From Primula veris (lineage: Eukaryota; Streptophyta; Magnoliopsida; Ericales; Primulaceae), in assembly GCA_963682055.1 (NCBI GenBank), contig OY821746.1, forward strand, positions 13,133,992-13,197,991: 64,000 nt of DNA. Direction: 5' to 3'. Shown piece by piece: positions 1-10,307 of this stretch (position 1 is its first letter; every line of letters begins with the position of its first letter). A program made the position numbers and the translations under genes. The notes under the pieces are model-generated. The model saw only the letters and a list, made by a program, of their open reading frames with translations, was not told the DNA's origin and searched no databases.

Positions 1-1
1 A

Positions 2-322
2 GAGGAGCCTACTTTTTTGCTACCTCGTCCCCTTGGTTTCGGGGAAGAGGATTTGACACCTCTTCAGCTAAAAGAAATTGAGATGTCGTGGCTGAAGCAC
101 GATCTCAAGTGTGCTCAGACCGAAATGAGGCGGTTCAAACAGTACTGGAAGGAGGAGAGCGCTGCTCGTTTTGAAGCCGAGCAGAAGTGCAAGTATCAAT
201 CTCATGCTTTAAAACAGGTGGAGATTGGCATTTCTCATTTAATTAGGGAAAAAGAGCGTCTGGAGGAGCTCTTGGCGAAGAAGGATGCCGAGGAAGGTGG
301 TAGTTCTAGGGCTCAGAATTAG
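2..322 (+). CDS. Antisense gene D, left copy (5' end outside window): small coiled-coil protein
   Basis: Open from the first bases of the window to a TAG at 320-322, in the frame of the right-copy gene D, which has about 20 more residues at its N-terminus. The visible part is rich in Glu, Lys and Arg with heptad-like hydrophobic spacing after the motif GFGEEDLTPLQLKEIE, so a coiled coil is likely. It ends in a Gly-Ser tail. No enzymatic motif is seen. It lies antisense to gag-pol, about 0.7 kb upstream of gene C in the same direction. Both copies keep this frame open. Function unknown. Confidence 0.6.
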   Translation, partial: EEPTFLLPRPLGFGEEDLTPLQLKEIEMSWLKHDLKCAQTEMRRFKQYWKEESAARFEAEQKCKYQSHALKQVEIGISHLIREKERLEELLAKKDAEEGGSSRAQN

Positions 323-939
323 AGAAGTATTCTAGTGTTGAAGTTGTAATTTTTATTTTTCCCGTTGTAACTGGTTGTATAAAACTTGTGTTTTGCAATT
401 CGATCCTGTCTATTTTATTTGCTTTGCCTTTATGTTGATATATTTCGATGTCTTAGTATCGGACACCGAGCATGGTGCACCGTGGTTATCCCCCTGGAGA
501 GCGTTGTTAGACTTGATGCTCAAATGCCGTCGAGCTAGGAACGGTCTCCGTCCACCTTGTTCGGTGTGCATTTCGGGTAAGACACGGTTTGGCGTCGAGG
601 AACTTAATCGGAGAACATCCTCGGTTTGGTAATATTGGTAGCGTATGCAGGAAGCATTTCGTGGTAGGGTCCACTGGCCGTTTATTTAGGTTTAATGATG
701 TGAACTGCCTTGGTTAGTGGGATATACTATCTGACGTGGCAAGATCTGGAGCGTTTACTTGTCGAAAACAGCAGCGGTTGTGGACTTTTCTATGGTTGGA
801 AAAAAGGTAAACCTCTGTCACAAGAAAGGACGGTTATTATTTTATTCTTTCTGTGGCTCCACTCCTTTTAACTGTGCTAAGTAATCCCTTTAGTTTTTTA
901 CCTCATAATTTGCTGAAGAAAAATATCTCTTATCTTCTC
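323..939. other. Spacer between antisense genes D and C, left copy
   Basis: Holds the presumed 3' untranslated region of gene D and the distal upstream region of gene C. The matching right-copy stretch is about 21960-22611. The open frames here (for example 375-632) are not kept in the same form in the right copy and lack coding character, so no gene is called. Confidence 0.5.
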
Positions 940-996
940 TCTCTAGGGTTTGTTCTTCCCGCCAAAAATTTTGCTGCCTCTCTATCTAGGGTTTGT
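940..996 (+). promoter_or_regulatory. E2F-like site flanked by two telo-boxes upstream of gene C, left copy
   Basis: CTAGGGTTT occurs at about 943-951 and again at about 986-994; each is the reverse complement of the telo-box core AAACCCTA. Between them TTCCCGCCAAAA at about 956-967 matches the plant E2F consensus. They lie 50-105 nt before the proposed start codon of gene C. Telo-box plus E2F combinations are known from promoters and leaders of S-phase and ribosomal-protein genes. The E2F-like site and one telo-box are kept in the right copy, which supports function, although the copies share ancestry. Confidence 0.5.
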
Positions 997-1045
997 CGTG
1001 ACGGTGGAGAGATTTACTGCTATTCTCCCTCGCTTGCTCGTGATC

Positions 1046-3661
1046 ATGACTGTAAGTATCTTCGTATTTTGTGGTTTGTTCATTTGGATATTTCTTGTGA
1101 TTAGGATTCGTATTTGATTTGTGGTTGTGGTCATATTTGGTCTGAGTTGTCTATATTTGTCTATCTAGGTTGTTGAGTAGTGGTATTTCTTCTTGTATAG
1201 GATAATTGTTGGGTTGATGGAAAACTTTTTAGGGTTTCTATCAATTGGGGGGGGGGGGGGGTTTGTCATGTCATGTGTTTTGGGATTAGTATTTTGATGG
1301 ATTTGTGATGATGTTGGGATAGGAAATTTTGACCCAATGTCTGGCCCAAGTTGGCACATTTGTGGAAGAGGACTTTAAGAAGCTCGCCGGAATACCGGAT
1401 AACATACACATTCGGCTGCCTATCTCTGATGAGGAGGTGTTGGGATATGTCCCTGCCGGCGAGGTAGCTGTGCGTTCCTCGGCCTTCTTCACTGGGGGTC
1501 TTAGACTTCCGTTTACGGAGTGGGTGGCTTCGTTCTTTGAGGCCGTCCAGATAGCTCCGGCCCAACTCGCTCTGAATGGTTACCGAACCTTGATCGGTAT
1601 TCAAAGGTTGTCGGAAGTATCGGGGATAACCATTGGACTGAAAGATGTCTTCGGGGTCTACAGTTTGAGTTTCGAGCGCCGCAGTTCGTATTTGAAGACA
1701 TTGCGCGCATTCTCCCGGCTGGTAATTGGGTTGCCGGACACCAACAAAGAACATAACCTTGGTGTTGTGATTGCGTCCAGGGAATGGGGCTGTGCAGGAC
1801 ACCAGATCCCTGGACATGTGACCACAACTCCTGCTATTCCAGACCTCGGCGCTCCCAATGTTGAGGCTCTCTTAGCGCTTTGGAAATGGTGGGGGCCTGG
1901 GCCTACCAAGGATCCGGCAAGCCGTTCTGCTCCCCTGCTACTTGGTTACCCTGCGGGGCCAGTGACCAAGGGGAATCCTGCGCTCGAGATCCCTAAAGAG
2001 CCCGAGGAGGAATTCGTAAAAGTTGTCAGGGCTCGAAGTGCTGCTCGGGGAGGGAAAAAGCCCACTCGTTCTAAGCGCCGAGCATCGGACCCCGCTGTTG
2101 GCACCCCGAAGAGGGCTAGAGGAGTTGAGACCTCAGGTAATGTGGAGGTTGCGGATGTTGGCAGGGGTGTAGAGGTGGTCGCATCGTCCCAATCTGATAC
2201 CACCGAGGAGGCTGTTACGAATCTCGATGTAAGTGTATTTGTTTTTGTTAATAGTTGCCTTTTGACTCTGTTGTTCCTTGCTTTATGTGCCATCTTGTTT
2301 CAGTTATTGACTTCTTCATTGGTTACCCTTGCTCTTGCCCGGTCTATGGGTATTATGGTGTTTCAGGGGTCGTTCGACAACATATTCGAACATATGAACC
2401 TCCTGGTGAGCATGGGCGAGGATACGATGACCCTGCCTGTCGTCTCGCCTGCCCGTATTGAGGATCCGATAGATCTGCCTGTTGGCTCGCCCATCCGTAC
2501 TGAGGAGGTGACCGAGCATGGGGCCCCTGAGACCGGTCCTTCGGAGAAGGAGGTGAGGGAGGAAGTGGAGGTGGAAGCCGGCAAAGAGACTGCCATGGGA
2601 GTTGTGGTGGGTGTCGAGGATGAGGTTCTCGAGGGACCTGAAAAGGTGTTGGTGGACGGGGTGGCAATGACCCGTTATACTGTTGGAGCAACCCCGAGTC
2701 TTGAGGATGGGGTATACTGCTCTTAAGCCCCTCGTTGTCAAGGATGCAGAGAAGATAGCTGCTCGTCCTGCAATGTCGGTTATAGAGAAGGCCAGTACTG
2801 ACGCGCTTCGGGTATGTTGCGCACGTTTTTTTTTTTTTTTTTAGGTCGTGATGCTCTTGTTTTGGCTGGTGTCTGATATCTCTAAATACAGGTCTTCGTG
2901 GATATAGTGGTGTTAAGGGATCAGCTGTCGGCACTAGAGGCTGAGAAGGAGAAGCTGATGGCCGAAAATAAAGCTTTGGCCGAGGATAAAGCTCAGCAAG
3001 TGAAGTTGGTCTCCAAGCTAGAGGCGGAAAAAGAGAAACTGACGACCGAAAATAAAGCCTTGACTGAGGATAAAGTTCAGCAAGAGAAGTTGGTCTCCGA
3101 GCTAGAGCGGAGAAAGAGAAGCTGATGGTCGAAAGCAAAATAACGGCCGAGGAGAAAGCCCAGATGGCTAAATTGGCCTCTGATAATGAGAAGTTGGTAG
3201 GAGACAACTTACGCCTGACCAAGGAAGTGGAGAAGATGGGGGCCGAAAAAGAGGAGTGGGTCGAGAAATATGACCTATTGGAGGCCGATAACTTGCTCAT
3301 GGCGGAGGATATGGAGGCCGGAACATCAGAGGTTGCTGCTCTGAAGGCAGAGCAGGCAGACGAACGGAAAAAGTTTGCAATGATGGCTAATTTTTCCATC
3401 TTTTGCGCTCATGTCCGAGCTCTAAACTTTGCAAAGGTGCCATTCTCGGACCGGGCGTGGTCGGAGTTGGTTTATCCCTGTCCGCAAGGTGCACCTCCTA
3501 AGCCTCAGGATTGGGCCAACCTCCGAGACGAGAAGCTTCCACGGATGCCGGGACATACTATTTCGACGGCGCTCCGTCCCCATTCCGGGTCAGCTCCAAC
3601 GACCCCTCGATCTGTTGTTGCCGTGATTCCCCCACCCGCATCCCCTCAGGTGGAGCCTTGA
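1046..3661 (+). pseudogene. Antisense gene C, left copy: four-exon gypsy-associated protein with coiled-coil tail, frameshifted
   Basis: Proposed exons are 1046-1051 (ATG ACT), 1323-2228, 2304-2811 and 2892-3661. Donors GTAAGT, GTAAGT and GTATGT and acceptors TAG or CAG are at the same places as in the right copy, and phase is kept. Exon 2 encodes a globular domain (GLRLPFTEWVASFFEAVQI, then a YRTLIGIQRLSE block) that resembles the plant family Pfam names Transposase_28, putative gypsy type transposon. Exon 2 ends in a basic, Pro-rich linker; exon 3 is acidic and exon 4 a long Lys/Glu coiled coil ending in a conserved YPCP-containing region. Damage relative to the right copy: 20 bases missing near 2683 and one base missing near 3107, both shifting frame. 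Function unknown. Confidence 0.65.
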
Positions 3662-3879
3662 CCATTTACTTGTAATATTTTCTGTATCTTAGCGTAAAGT
3701 CTTTTGTTACCCAAATTATGGGTCTCTTTTGCAACTAGAAAGATATTCTTTTGGGAAGTGATAATATAGGTGCTATGTTTTCTTTCTGTTTGACTGTCCT
3801 TGTTAATTCCCCTGTTTGTGGGTCGTCGTCTTTTGAAAGATGTAAAAACATCTTGCAGGTACCCGTTAATCCCCTTGCC
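3662..3879. other. Spacer between antisense genes C and B, left copy
   Basis: AT-rich stretch that probably holds the 3' end of gene C and the leader of gene B. A CAG followed by GTACC just before gene B could be a splice acceptor (same in the right copy), so gene B may have an unseen upstream exon. Confidence 0.35.
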
Positions 3880-4452
3880 ATGGTGGCCTGGACCTCGCCT
3901 AGTCGTAGCGTAGGCGATGTTATAAACGGTCTTGAAAAAGCTAACGCGTCCCTAACCTCTGAACTGAATTCTGCTCGGCGCGAAATCGATGGTTTGAATA
4001 TTCATATTTCAAATTTGTCAATTCGATTACGTGACTTGGGAGAGAGGTTCAGTAAGAAGACCGCATACTATACGGCAAATAAGGGAAAGGCTAAAGAACT
4101 TCTTGGCGCGCTTCGGCGCTCTCGTGATGAAGCCCGAGGCCGGGTGACGAGCTTGAACTTGGTTCTAGGGGCCGTTTTCGAAGATGCGGACCTGTTGCTA
4201 TCCTTTGCCAGAGCGTATTGGGCCCGAAGTCGCGCATTAGAGGTGCTCGATCATGTAAAAGGGATGCGTGGTGTTGCCCGGGCAGAGCGCATGGGTGATG
4301 CTATGGCCGGGGTAACTGAGACCACGGCTGCCTTGAACCGAGTAGATGCGGTCGTACAGGAACGTTTGGGGACTCAAATTGTCTCATTGCGAGATATCCA
4401 TTTTGCTGACGTCGTAGAGACCTCAGCGTCTGTTGATGGGTTATCAGATTGA
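3880..4452 (+). CDS. Antisense gene B, left copy: 190-residue coiled-coil protein
   Basis: ATG at 3880 sits in a good plant context (GCCATGG) and the frame runs to TGA at 4450-4452. The product starts with a short Ser/Pro segment (AWTSPSRSVGD) followed by alternating charged and leucine-rich stretches typical of a helical bundle or coiled coil, and it ends in an acidic Ser/Asp tail. The right copy keeps the whole frame but has GTG in place of this ATG, so translation there would need another start or an upstream exon. No known domain is recognised. It lies antisense to gag-pol, 190 bases before the start of gene A and in the same direction. Confidence 0.6.
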   Translation: MVAWTSPSRSVGDVINGLEKANASLTSELNSARREIDGLNIHISNLSIRLRDLGERFSKKTAYYTANKGKAKELLGALRRSRDEARGRVTSLNLVLGAVFEDADLLLSFARAYWARSRALEVLDHVKGMRGVARAERMGDAMAGVTETTAALNRVDAVVQERLGTQIVSLRDIHFADVVETSASVDGLSD

Positions 4453-4491
4453 TGATTGTGTAGCTTGTTTTGTCATTTTATTTGTAGCTTG

Positions 4492-4499
4492 TATATAAA
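4492..4499 (+). promoter_or_regulatory. TATA box candidate of antisense gene A, left copy
   Basis: TATATAAA about 144 nt before the ATG of gene A. The equivalent right-copy site is TATAAAAA at 18556-18549. A TTTTAG just before the start codon could be a splice acceptor in the leader. Confidence 0.4.
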
Positions 4500-4642
4500 A
4501 AAAATCTTCGTTCTTCTACTTTCGTGTCTTTTCTTTCCTTTGTTTGATAAGATATCCCTGTCTCTTCTATATTTGCGGCTGAGTATTCATTTCTTTCTTT
4601 CTTCCCCATTTTTTTTGTTTTTTGTTTTAGGCACATGCTACT

Positions 4643-5227
4643 ATGTCGCACCAGGCTGGTTCTCCATGCCTAATTAGTCCGGGGCTAGGACCTACTGGTG
4701 TTGCCCGGGACGAGGTCTCATCTGGTGCGGCTAGTGAAGGGCATGCCAAGTTGCCTTACATCGTTTTAATGGGCAAAAACGTCAAGTTGGTCGATCAGTG
4801 CGCCCGACTTAGGGCCAAGTTGAAAATCCAGGCGTCCTCTTTTCGCGAATATGTTCGTCGTGCCGAGCATGTTGTTGAGGTTCAGGAGCGTCGTTTAGAT
4901 CGGTATTGGCGTGTAAAGGAAAAGTACCTCGGTAAACTAAAGTCGCTGGTAACCCAAGCCAATATTTTGGTGAAGTATTTCCGCCTGTCTCGATCCAGAT
5001 TCTATGCTTCTGTGGCTACGATCGAAGCTCGTAAGCTTCCCTTCGACGATGCTCGCCGTAAAGCGGTCTCGGATGTTCACGAGATCGCTAAAGTAGCCGA
5101 GTTCTCCGCGCGGCTTAAGACGCTGGCATGCGTTGGTGCTCACACGACCAACTTTGATGCCCTCATTTCTGAGGAGCGTTTTGATGGCGAGAAGACCAAT
5201 GGGGATACGGCAACGGATGACGAATAG
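4643..5227 (+). CDS. Antisense gene A, left copy: coiled-coil protein, slightly truncated
   Basis: ATG at 4643 (MSHQAGSPCLISPG) and 194 residues to a TAG. The N-terminus is Gly/Pro/Ser rich; residues 50 to 160 are strongly helical with many Arg, Lys and Glu; the C-terminus is acidic. The right copy reads on for a further 16 residues (a Ser/Cys-rich tail) where this copy has TAG instead of GAG, so the left protein is probably truncated by a point change. It is the last gene of the antisense block and faces the end of gag-pol across the 37-bp repeats. No domain family is recognised. Confidence 0.6.
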   Translation: MSHQAGSPCLISPGLGPTGVARDEVSSGAASEGHAKLPYIVLMGKNVKLVDQCARLRAKLKIQASSFREYVRRAEHVVEVQERRLDRYWRVKEKYLGKLKSLVTQANILVKYFRLSRSRFYASVATIEARKLPFDDARRKAVSDVHEIAKVAEFSARLKTLACVGAHTTNFDALISEERFDGEKTNGDTATDDE

Positions 5228-5545
5228 GTAGAGCTCGGTCAGTTGCCGTCTTGCTCCTCATGTAGTAGTTCTTAAATTACTTTCGTTGTGGTTGGTTGTA
5301 TCTTGTTGCCTCCGTAATGCGGGCGAGGACTATTCATTTCATTACTTTCTTCCTATTTTTCGGATCTTCTCATTGTCGTATTGATATTTCATTGATTGGA
5401 TTGATTTTTCTTTGCTGATTTCTTCGTTTGGTACTTTATTGTTTCCGTAATACGGCCAGAACCTTCTTTCGATTTTGTTTGATGCATATTGGCCTCTTTT
5501 TTTTTTTTATTTATTTATATATACCTGCGTATGTTAGAAATCTTG
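5228..5545. other. 3' region of antisense gene A, left copy
   Basis: AT-rich with T-runs. Contains two copies of a CCGTAATGCGG-like motif (about 5312 and 5445); similar motifs recur three times in the right copy at about 17587, 17662 and 17788. No gene is seen. Confidence 0.4.
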
Positions 5546-5826
5546 AGTATTCCTAGGCACAAGGGCCGTTTGGGAATTTCATAGTATTCCTAGGCACAAG
5601 GGCCGTTTGGGAATTTCATAGTATTCCTAGGCCTACCCTTAGGCATGCCGTTTGGGAATTTCATAGTATTCCTAGGCACAAGAGCCGTTTGGGAATTTCA
5701 TAGTATTCCTAGGCCTACCCTTAGGCATGCCGTTTGGGAATTTCATAGTATTCCTAGGCACAAGGGCCGTTTGGGAATTTCTTAGTATTCCTAGGCCTAC
5801 CCTTAGGCATGCCGTTTGGGAATTTC
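5546..5826 (-). repeat. 37-bp tandem repeat array, left copy (about 7 units)
   Basis: Units share GTTTGGGAATTTC and CCTAGG on the plus strand. Two unit lengths alternate irregularly: 37 bp with an ACAAGGGCC segment, and 45 bp with a CCTACCCTTAGGCATG segment. The array lies between the 3' ends of gag-pol and gene A, which converge here. The right copy has about 20 units, all near 37 bp. Tandem repeats in the pol-to-LTR region are known for Tat/Ogre elements. Confidence 0.9.
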
Positions 5827-5932
5827 AGCTGCACTCGTTAGACAGCATGATAAAATGTTTTATTTATTCAAAAGACAATGTCATTAAGCAGGAGGGGTAA
5901 GGTGGCACCTGTATTTGCACTGATAAGGTGGC

Positions 5933-7060
5933 CTATATGTAGTACTTTTTTAGGTTAGCCACATTCCAGGAATTCTTCTCCCCTCTGCTATTTTTGAACA
6001 GAACGCTTTTGAGTTTATAGGTAACCGAGCTTGTTCTCTTGACGATCTCGTATGGTCCCTCCCAGGTGGGGCTTAATTTGCCATGTATTTCATTGCGGGT
6101 ATAGACCGTTACTCGTCGCAGCACCAATTCTCCGACCATAAACTCTTTAATCCCTTTCACCCTCTTGTCATACGTTTGCTTAACGCCTTGTTGATACTTC
6201 GCTAGTGTAAGAGCTGCTATCTCTCATTTCTCGTCTAGCATGTCGAGTTCCTCTCTCATTCTTTGTTCATTGTTTCCTTGCTCGACTAAAGTTGTGCGTA
6301 GTGTGGGTAGCCCGATTTCTGTTGGTATGACGGCCTCGACGCCGTATGCTAAGATGAACGAGGTTTCTTTGGTGCCCGTCTTCGGTGTAGTTCGGCAAGA
6401 CCATAAGACGTTGAGTAGCCGCTCGGGCCATCTCCCCTTTGCTTGTTCGAGGGTTGTCTTGATGCCATCTAGGACGGTTCGGTTTGATACCTCTGCTTGT
6501 CCGTTTCCCTGTAGGTATGTTGGCATCGAATAGAACTTTCGGATACCGAGTTCTTCGTACCAAAGCTGCAAGTTGGCTTCTTTGAACTGGGTGCCATTGT
6601 CTGCGACGATGGCATACGGTATACCGAACCTTGTGATGATGTGCTCCCAGATGAACTGTTTGACATTACTGGCTTTAATTTCGTAGAGAGGTTTAGCCTC
6701 AACCCATTTGGTGAAGTAGTCCGTCGCCACGATCAGATATTCGACGCTGCCGGGTGCTTTAGGAAGCTTCCCGACTATATCAATCGCCCATTGTGCGAAT
6801 GGCCATGGTGCCGATACCGGGGTCATCATAGATGATGGGAGCCGAGGTATCTTGGCGAATCGTTGGCACTTGTCGCAACGTTGGACGTATACATCGGCGT
6901 CTCGTTTGATATATGGCCACCAATATCCTTGTGTGATTGCTTTGTTGGCAAGGGACCTCCCTTTGATGTGTGCTCCGCAGGATCCTTCGTGGATTTCCTC
7001 CAAGATCGGTAGCTGCATTTCGGGCCGGACACATAGAAGATGGGGTCCTCGGACTGGATT
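5933..7060 (-). pseudogene. Gag-pol, integrase part, left copy
   Basis: Ty3/gypsy integrase on the minus strand. It has the zinc-binding HHCC region (EEIHEGSCGAH, then CDKCQRF), catalytic Asp in a WAIDIVGKL context, Asp in ADNGTQF, Glu in GNGQAEVSNR, and a C-terminal GPYEIVK chromatin-side domain ending in NLKKYY. A two-base deletion near 7060 separates it from the upstream RNase H frame, and a TGA near 6224-6226 interrupts the C-terminal part where the right copy has CGA. All four zinc ligands and the three catalytic acids are present here. Confidence 0.85.
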
Positions 7061-8426
7061 TGTACAGTTTGTCGTCGTTAGACCGCCAGAAACGAGGAGC
7101 CTTTCTCGTAATTTTCAAAGCCTTTATCTTATCTGCCGGGAAGGTTCCGTTGCGCAGATAGTGAATCATGTCGTCCATCCAGCCTAGTTCGTATTGTACT
7201 GACGCTATTCGGTCTATTCTTTTGGTTATGCTTGGGGTCGGTAGTAATTCCACTGTAATCGACCGAGTGTCGGTTAATGTTAATGTCGAGGCTAGGGTGG
7301 CCAGGGCATCAGCATGTGCGTTTTCGGTGCGATTGAATCTTATCAACTCGCACTGTTCGAAGGTGGCCATCAAGCTTTGAACCTTCTCTTGGTAGAGGAT
7401 CATTCTGTCATCTTTGGCTTGGTATTCGCCGTTGGATTGGTTTACGATCAGCATTGAGTCGGAACTTGCAGTTAGGTGGGAGCATCCGAGGGACCGGGCA
7501 ATGAGCATGCCGTTTATCACGGCTTCGTACTCTGCCTCATTGTTGGTAGCTCGGAAACCTAGTTTAATGTTCTTCTCTATGATCGCTCCCTCTCTAGACT
7601 TGAGGACGATCCCCGCTCCCGATCCGTCCTTGGTGGCTGATCCATCGACATGTATCAGCCAGTGTGATTGGGGCGATATAGCCATGGGCTCGTCATACCC
7701 TTCGGTGAATTCCGCGAAAAAATCGGCCAAGGCTTGTCCCTTTATAGCATGTCGGGGTGCGAACTCGATATTAAATTGGGATAACTCGACCCCCCATGCG
7801 GCCACTCTGCCACTAATGTCGGTCCGTCGAAGCGATTCTTTAATATGGAATTTCGTGTATACTTGAACCTGATGAGCTATGAAATAGTGCGGAAACTTTC
7901 TGGTCGCGATGACCAATGCCAAGCATAGCTTTTCCAAGGGTAAGTAACGTGTTTCGGCTTCGACCAGAGTTTTGCTGACGAAGTAGATAGGGAATTGTTC
8001 GCGACCTTCTTCTCTTAGGATAACCGCGCTCACAGCTGTAGCGGAAACTGCTAGGTAGCAAGCCAGAATATCTCCTTTGTTCGGCCTGACTAACAGTGGC
8101 AGCGTCCTTAAGTACTCTTTGAGGTTGTTGAAAGAAGCTTCACATTCCGGGTCCCACACGAATTTTCTATCCTTCTTGAGTGATTCAAAAAATGGCCGTC
8201 CCTTGTCTGCGGATCGGCTGATGAACCTGTTCAATGCGGCCATCATTCCCGTGAGCTCTTGTACCTGTTTCTTATTTTTGGGCGCTGCTAGATTCTGAAG
8301 AGCTGTGATCTGATCGGGATTAGCCTCTATTCCTCGTCGGCTGACCATGTGCCCCAGGAACTTTCCTTTGCTGATGCCGAATGCACACTTGCTCGCATTG
8401 AGTTTGAGTTTGTGCTCGCCCAAAGT
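7061..8426 (-). pseudogene. Gag-pol, RT thumb, RNase H and archaeal-type RNase H, left copy
   Basis: Continues the RT frame after a TGA at 8427-8429. It contains the RT connection (FLGHMVSRRGIEANPDQI), the usual gypsy RNase H segment (FPIYFVSKTLVEAETRYLPL) and a second RNase H with HVDGSATKDGSG, NNEAEYEA, SDSMLIVNQ and NAHADALA, which supply the expected Asp, Glu, Asp and Asp. The extra RNase H is the mark of the Tat lineage. The frame ends at the two-base deletion near 7060. Confidence 0.85.
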
Positions 8427-10307
8427 TCAGAAGACGTCTCTGATATCTTGAATGTGGGATGTGGCCTTTTCGCTTTTGACGACCATGTCGTCTATATATA
8501 CCTCCATGGTCTTCCCTATGTGCTCTCGGCATACCTTCGTTATCATCCTTTGGTATGTTGCTCCCGCGTTGCGTAGGCCGAACGGCATTACCGTATAGCA
8601 ATAGTTTCCTAAAGGCGATATAAACGACGTCTTTTCTTGATCTTCGTGGGTGAGGGGAATTTGGTGGTACCCTGAATATGCGTCAAGGAAGGTCATCCGT
8701 TCTTCTCCCGCAGTCGCGTCCACCAATTGATCAATCCTTGGAAGGGGAAAGTGGTCCCTCGGGCAGGCTTTGTTGAGATTGGTGAAGTCTATACAGACCC
8801 TCTCCTTTCCGTTCTTCTTAGGGACGACGACGGGATTGGATAACCATTTTGGATAGAAGACCTCCCTTATGGCTCTGGCCTCCAACAGCTTTTGGACTTC
8901 AGTAATTATAGCGGATCTGTGCTGTACTGATACTTTTCTGCTCCTCTGAGCTATCGGCTTGTACTCAGCGTTAACACTTAGATGGTGACATGCCGTTTTA
9001 GGGTCTAGGCCTGGCATATCTTTTGGACTCCAGGCGAATTTATCAATGTTGTTGAAGAGGAATACTTCTAACTCTTCGGATTCCTTCTTTGGTAGGTTGT
9101 CACCGAGGAGGAAGTAGTGCTCCTCGTCAGTATCCGGGATATACACCTTCCTAAGTGTTTCTCCTACTTGTTCTTCAACAACCCTCTCGGTTTTGGCTAT
9201 TTGGTTGATCATCTTCTTTGTGCTGGTGGGTTGTTCGACAATGCTCAGCTGTTTTTGAAGAGCCACGGTAATGTCCTCACAGCGTCGTGAATCTTCCTGA
9301 CATCCTCTGGCTGTCTCGATCTCTCCCCTATCATTTGGGTATTTGAATTTTTGGTGGTAGGTCGAGGGTATGGCCTTCATGGCGTGCAGCCAGGGTCGTC
9401 TCAAGATTGCGTTGTGGTCGGAGTTGTCGTTGACCACTAAGAACTCCACGGGAACTGACACGGTTCCAGTTGTGACACTGAGGACGATCTTTCCCAACGG
9501 TTTAGTCATCTCAGAGATGAACCCGATCAGTGTGACATCGGTAGGTTGTAGATCTTGCATCTTGAGTTCCATCTTGTCGAAAAGCTCTCTGTACATGATA
9601 TCACAAGAGGCTCCTTGGTCGATAAGCACCCTGCTGACCGTGTCAAGGCCGATTTGAACACGGAGGTTGATGGCGTCCCCGTGGGGGTAAATCACCCCTT
9701 CTTCGTACAGATCCGAGAAGGAGATGGGCGGATGTCGTCGTGGTGTGCATTGTCGTTTGGAGGTCGACGCCTGTGACGCCTTGGCTACCTGGCCAAAGTT
9801 CGCCAGTTGTCGTTGTCGCGATCGTTCCCCACCCATGCCCTTGGGTCTAGACATATGAACGACGTTGATTGTTTTGCCTTGCCGGTTGTCGGCTCCCTCA
9901 ATGGCCAGTTGTTTGCCTTTATTTCTGGCGCCTTTGATGAACTTGGCCAGGTATCCCGCATCGCCCCACAGGTTCATTTTCCACCGCAGGTTACGGAAGT
10001 GCTCGGTGAGGTGTCCGTAGTCCTCATGATAGGCGCAGAAAAGCTTGGGGTCTCTATGCTCAGGGGGGGTAGCGAGCGGCTCTGGTCGTGAATACCAGCT
10101 TTCTCTGCGGATATTCTTCAGGATATCTTCAGCAGACAGGTTGAAAGAGTATCTCAATTCGACCGGTTCGAAGCTCACATGCTTTTCCCTTCCCTGGAAT
10201 CGGCCTTGTTGTGACTGCTTGGCTGGTATAGGGTAGGTGAGCTGGAGTGGTTTATGTTCGTTGACCGGTGTTGGGTATGCGATCTGGAGCGGTTTGGGCT
10301 CAGGTTC
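8427..10307 (-). pseudogene. Gag-pol, zinc-knuckle region, protease and reverse transcriptase, left copy
   Basis: Same frame as gag after the stop at 10308-10310. It holds a gag C-terminal CAYHEDYGHLTEH region (the final Cys of the right copy is Phe here), a retropepsin-like motif VLIDQGASCDIMY, and RT with VCIDFTNLNKACPRDHFPLP, FLDAYSGYHQI, MPFGLRNAGATYQ and the catalytic YIDDM. It is closed by a TGA at 8427-8429 where the right copy has CAA. Apart from this stop, the RT core looks intact. Confidence 0.85.

Noticed and set aside
375..1104. Two plus-strand frames between genes D and C
   Set aside because: Not kept as open frames of the same form in the right copy; the region looks like 3' and 5' non-coding sequence, with promoter-like sites.
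2229..2303. Hydrophobic segment suggesting a membrane helix in gene C
   Set aside because: It is the translation of a proposed intron (GTAAGT to TTTCAG) and is not conserved in the right copy.
6240..10236. Plus-strand frames opposite left gag-pol
   Set aside because: Shadows of the conserved minus-strand polyprotein frame; no independent conservation.
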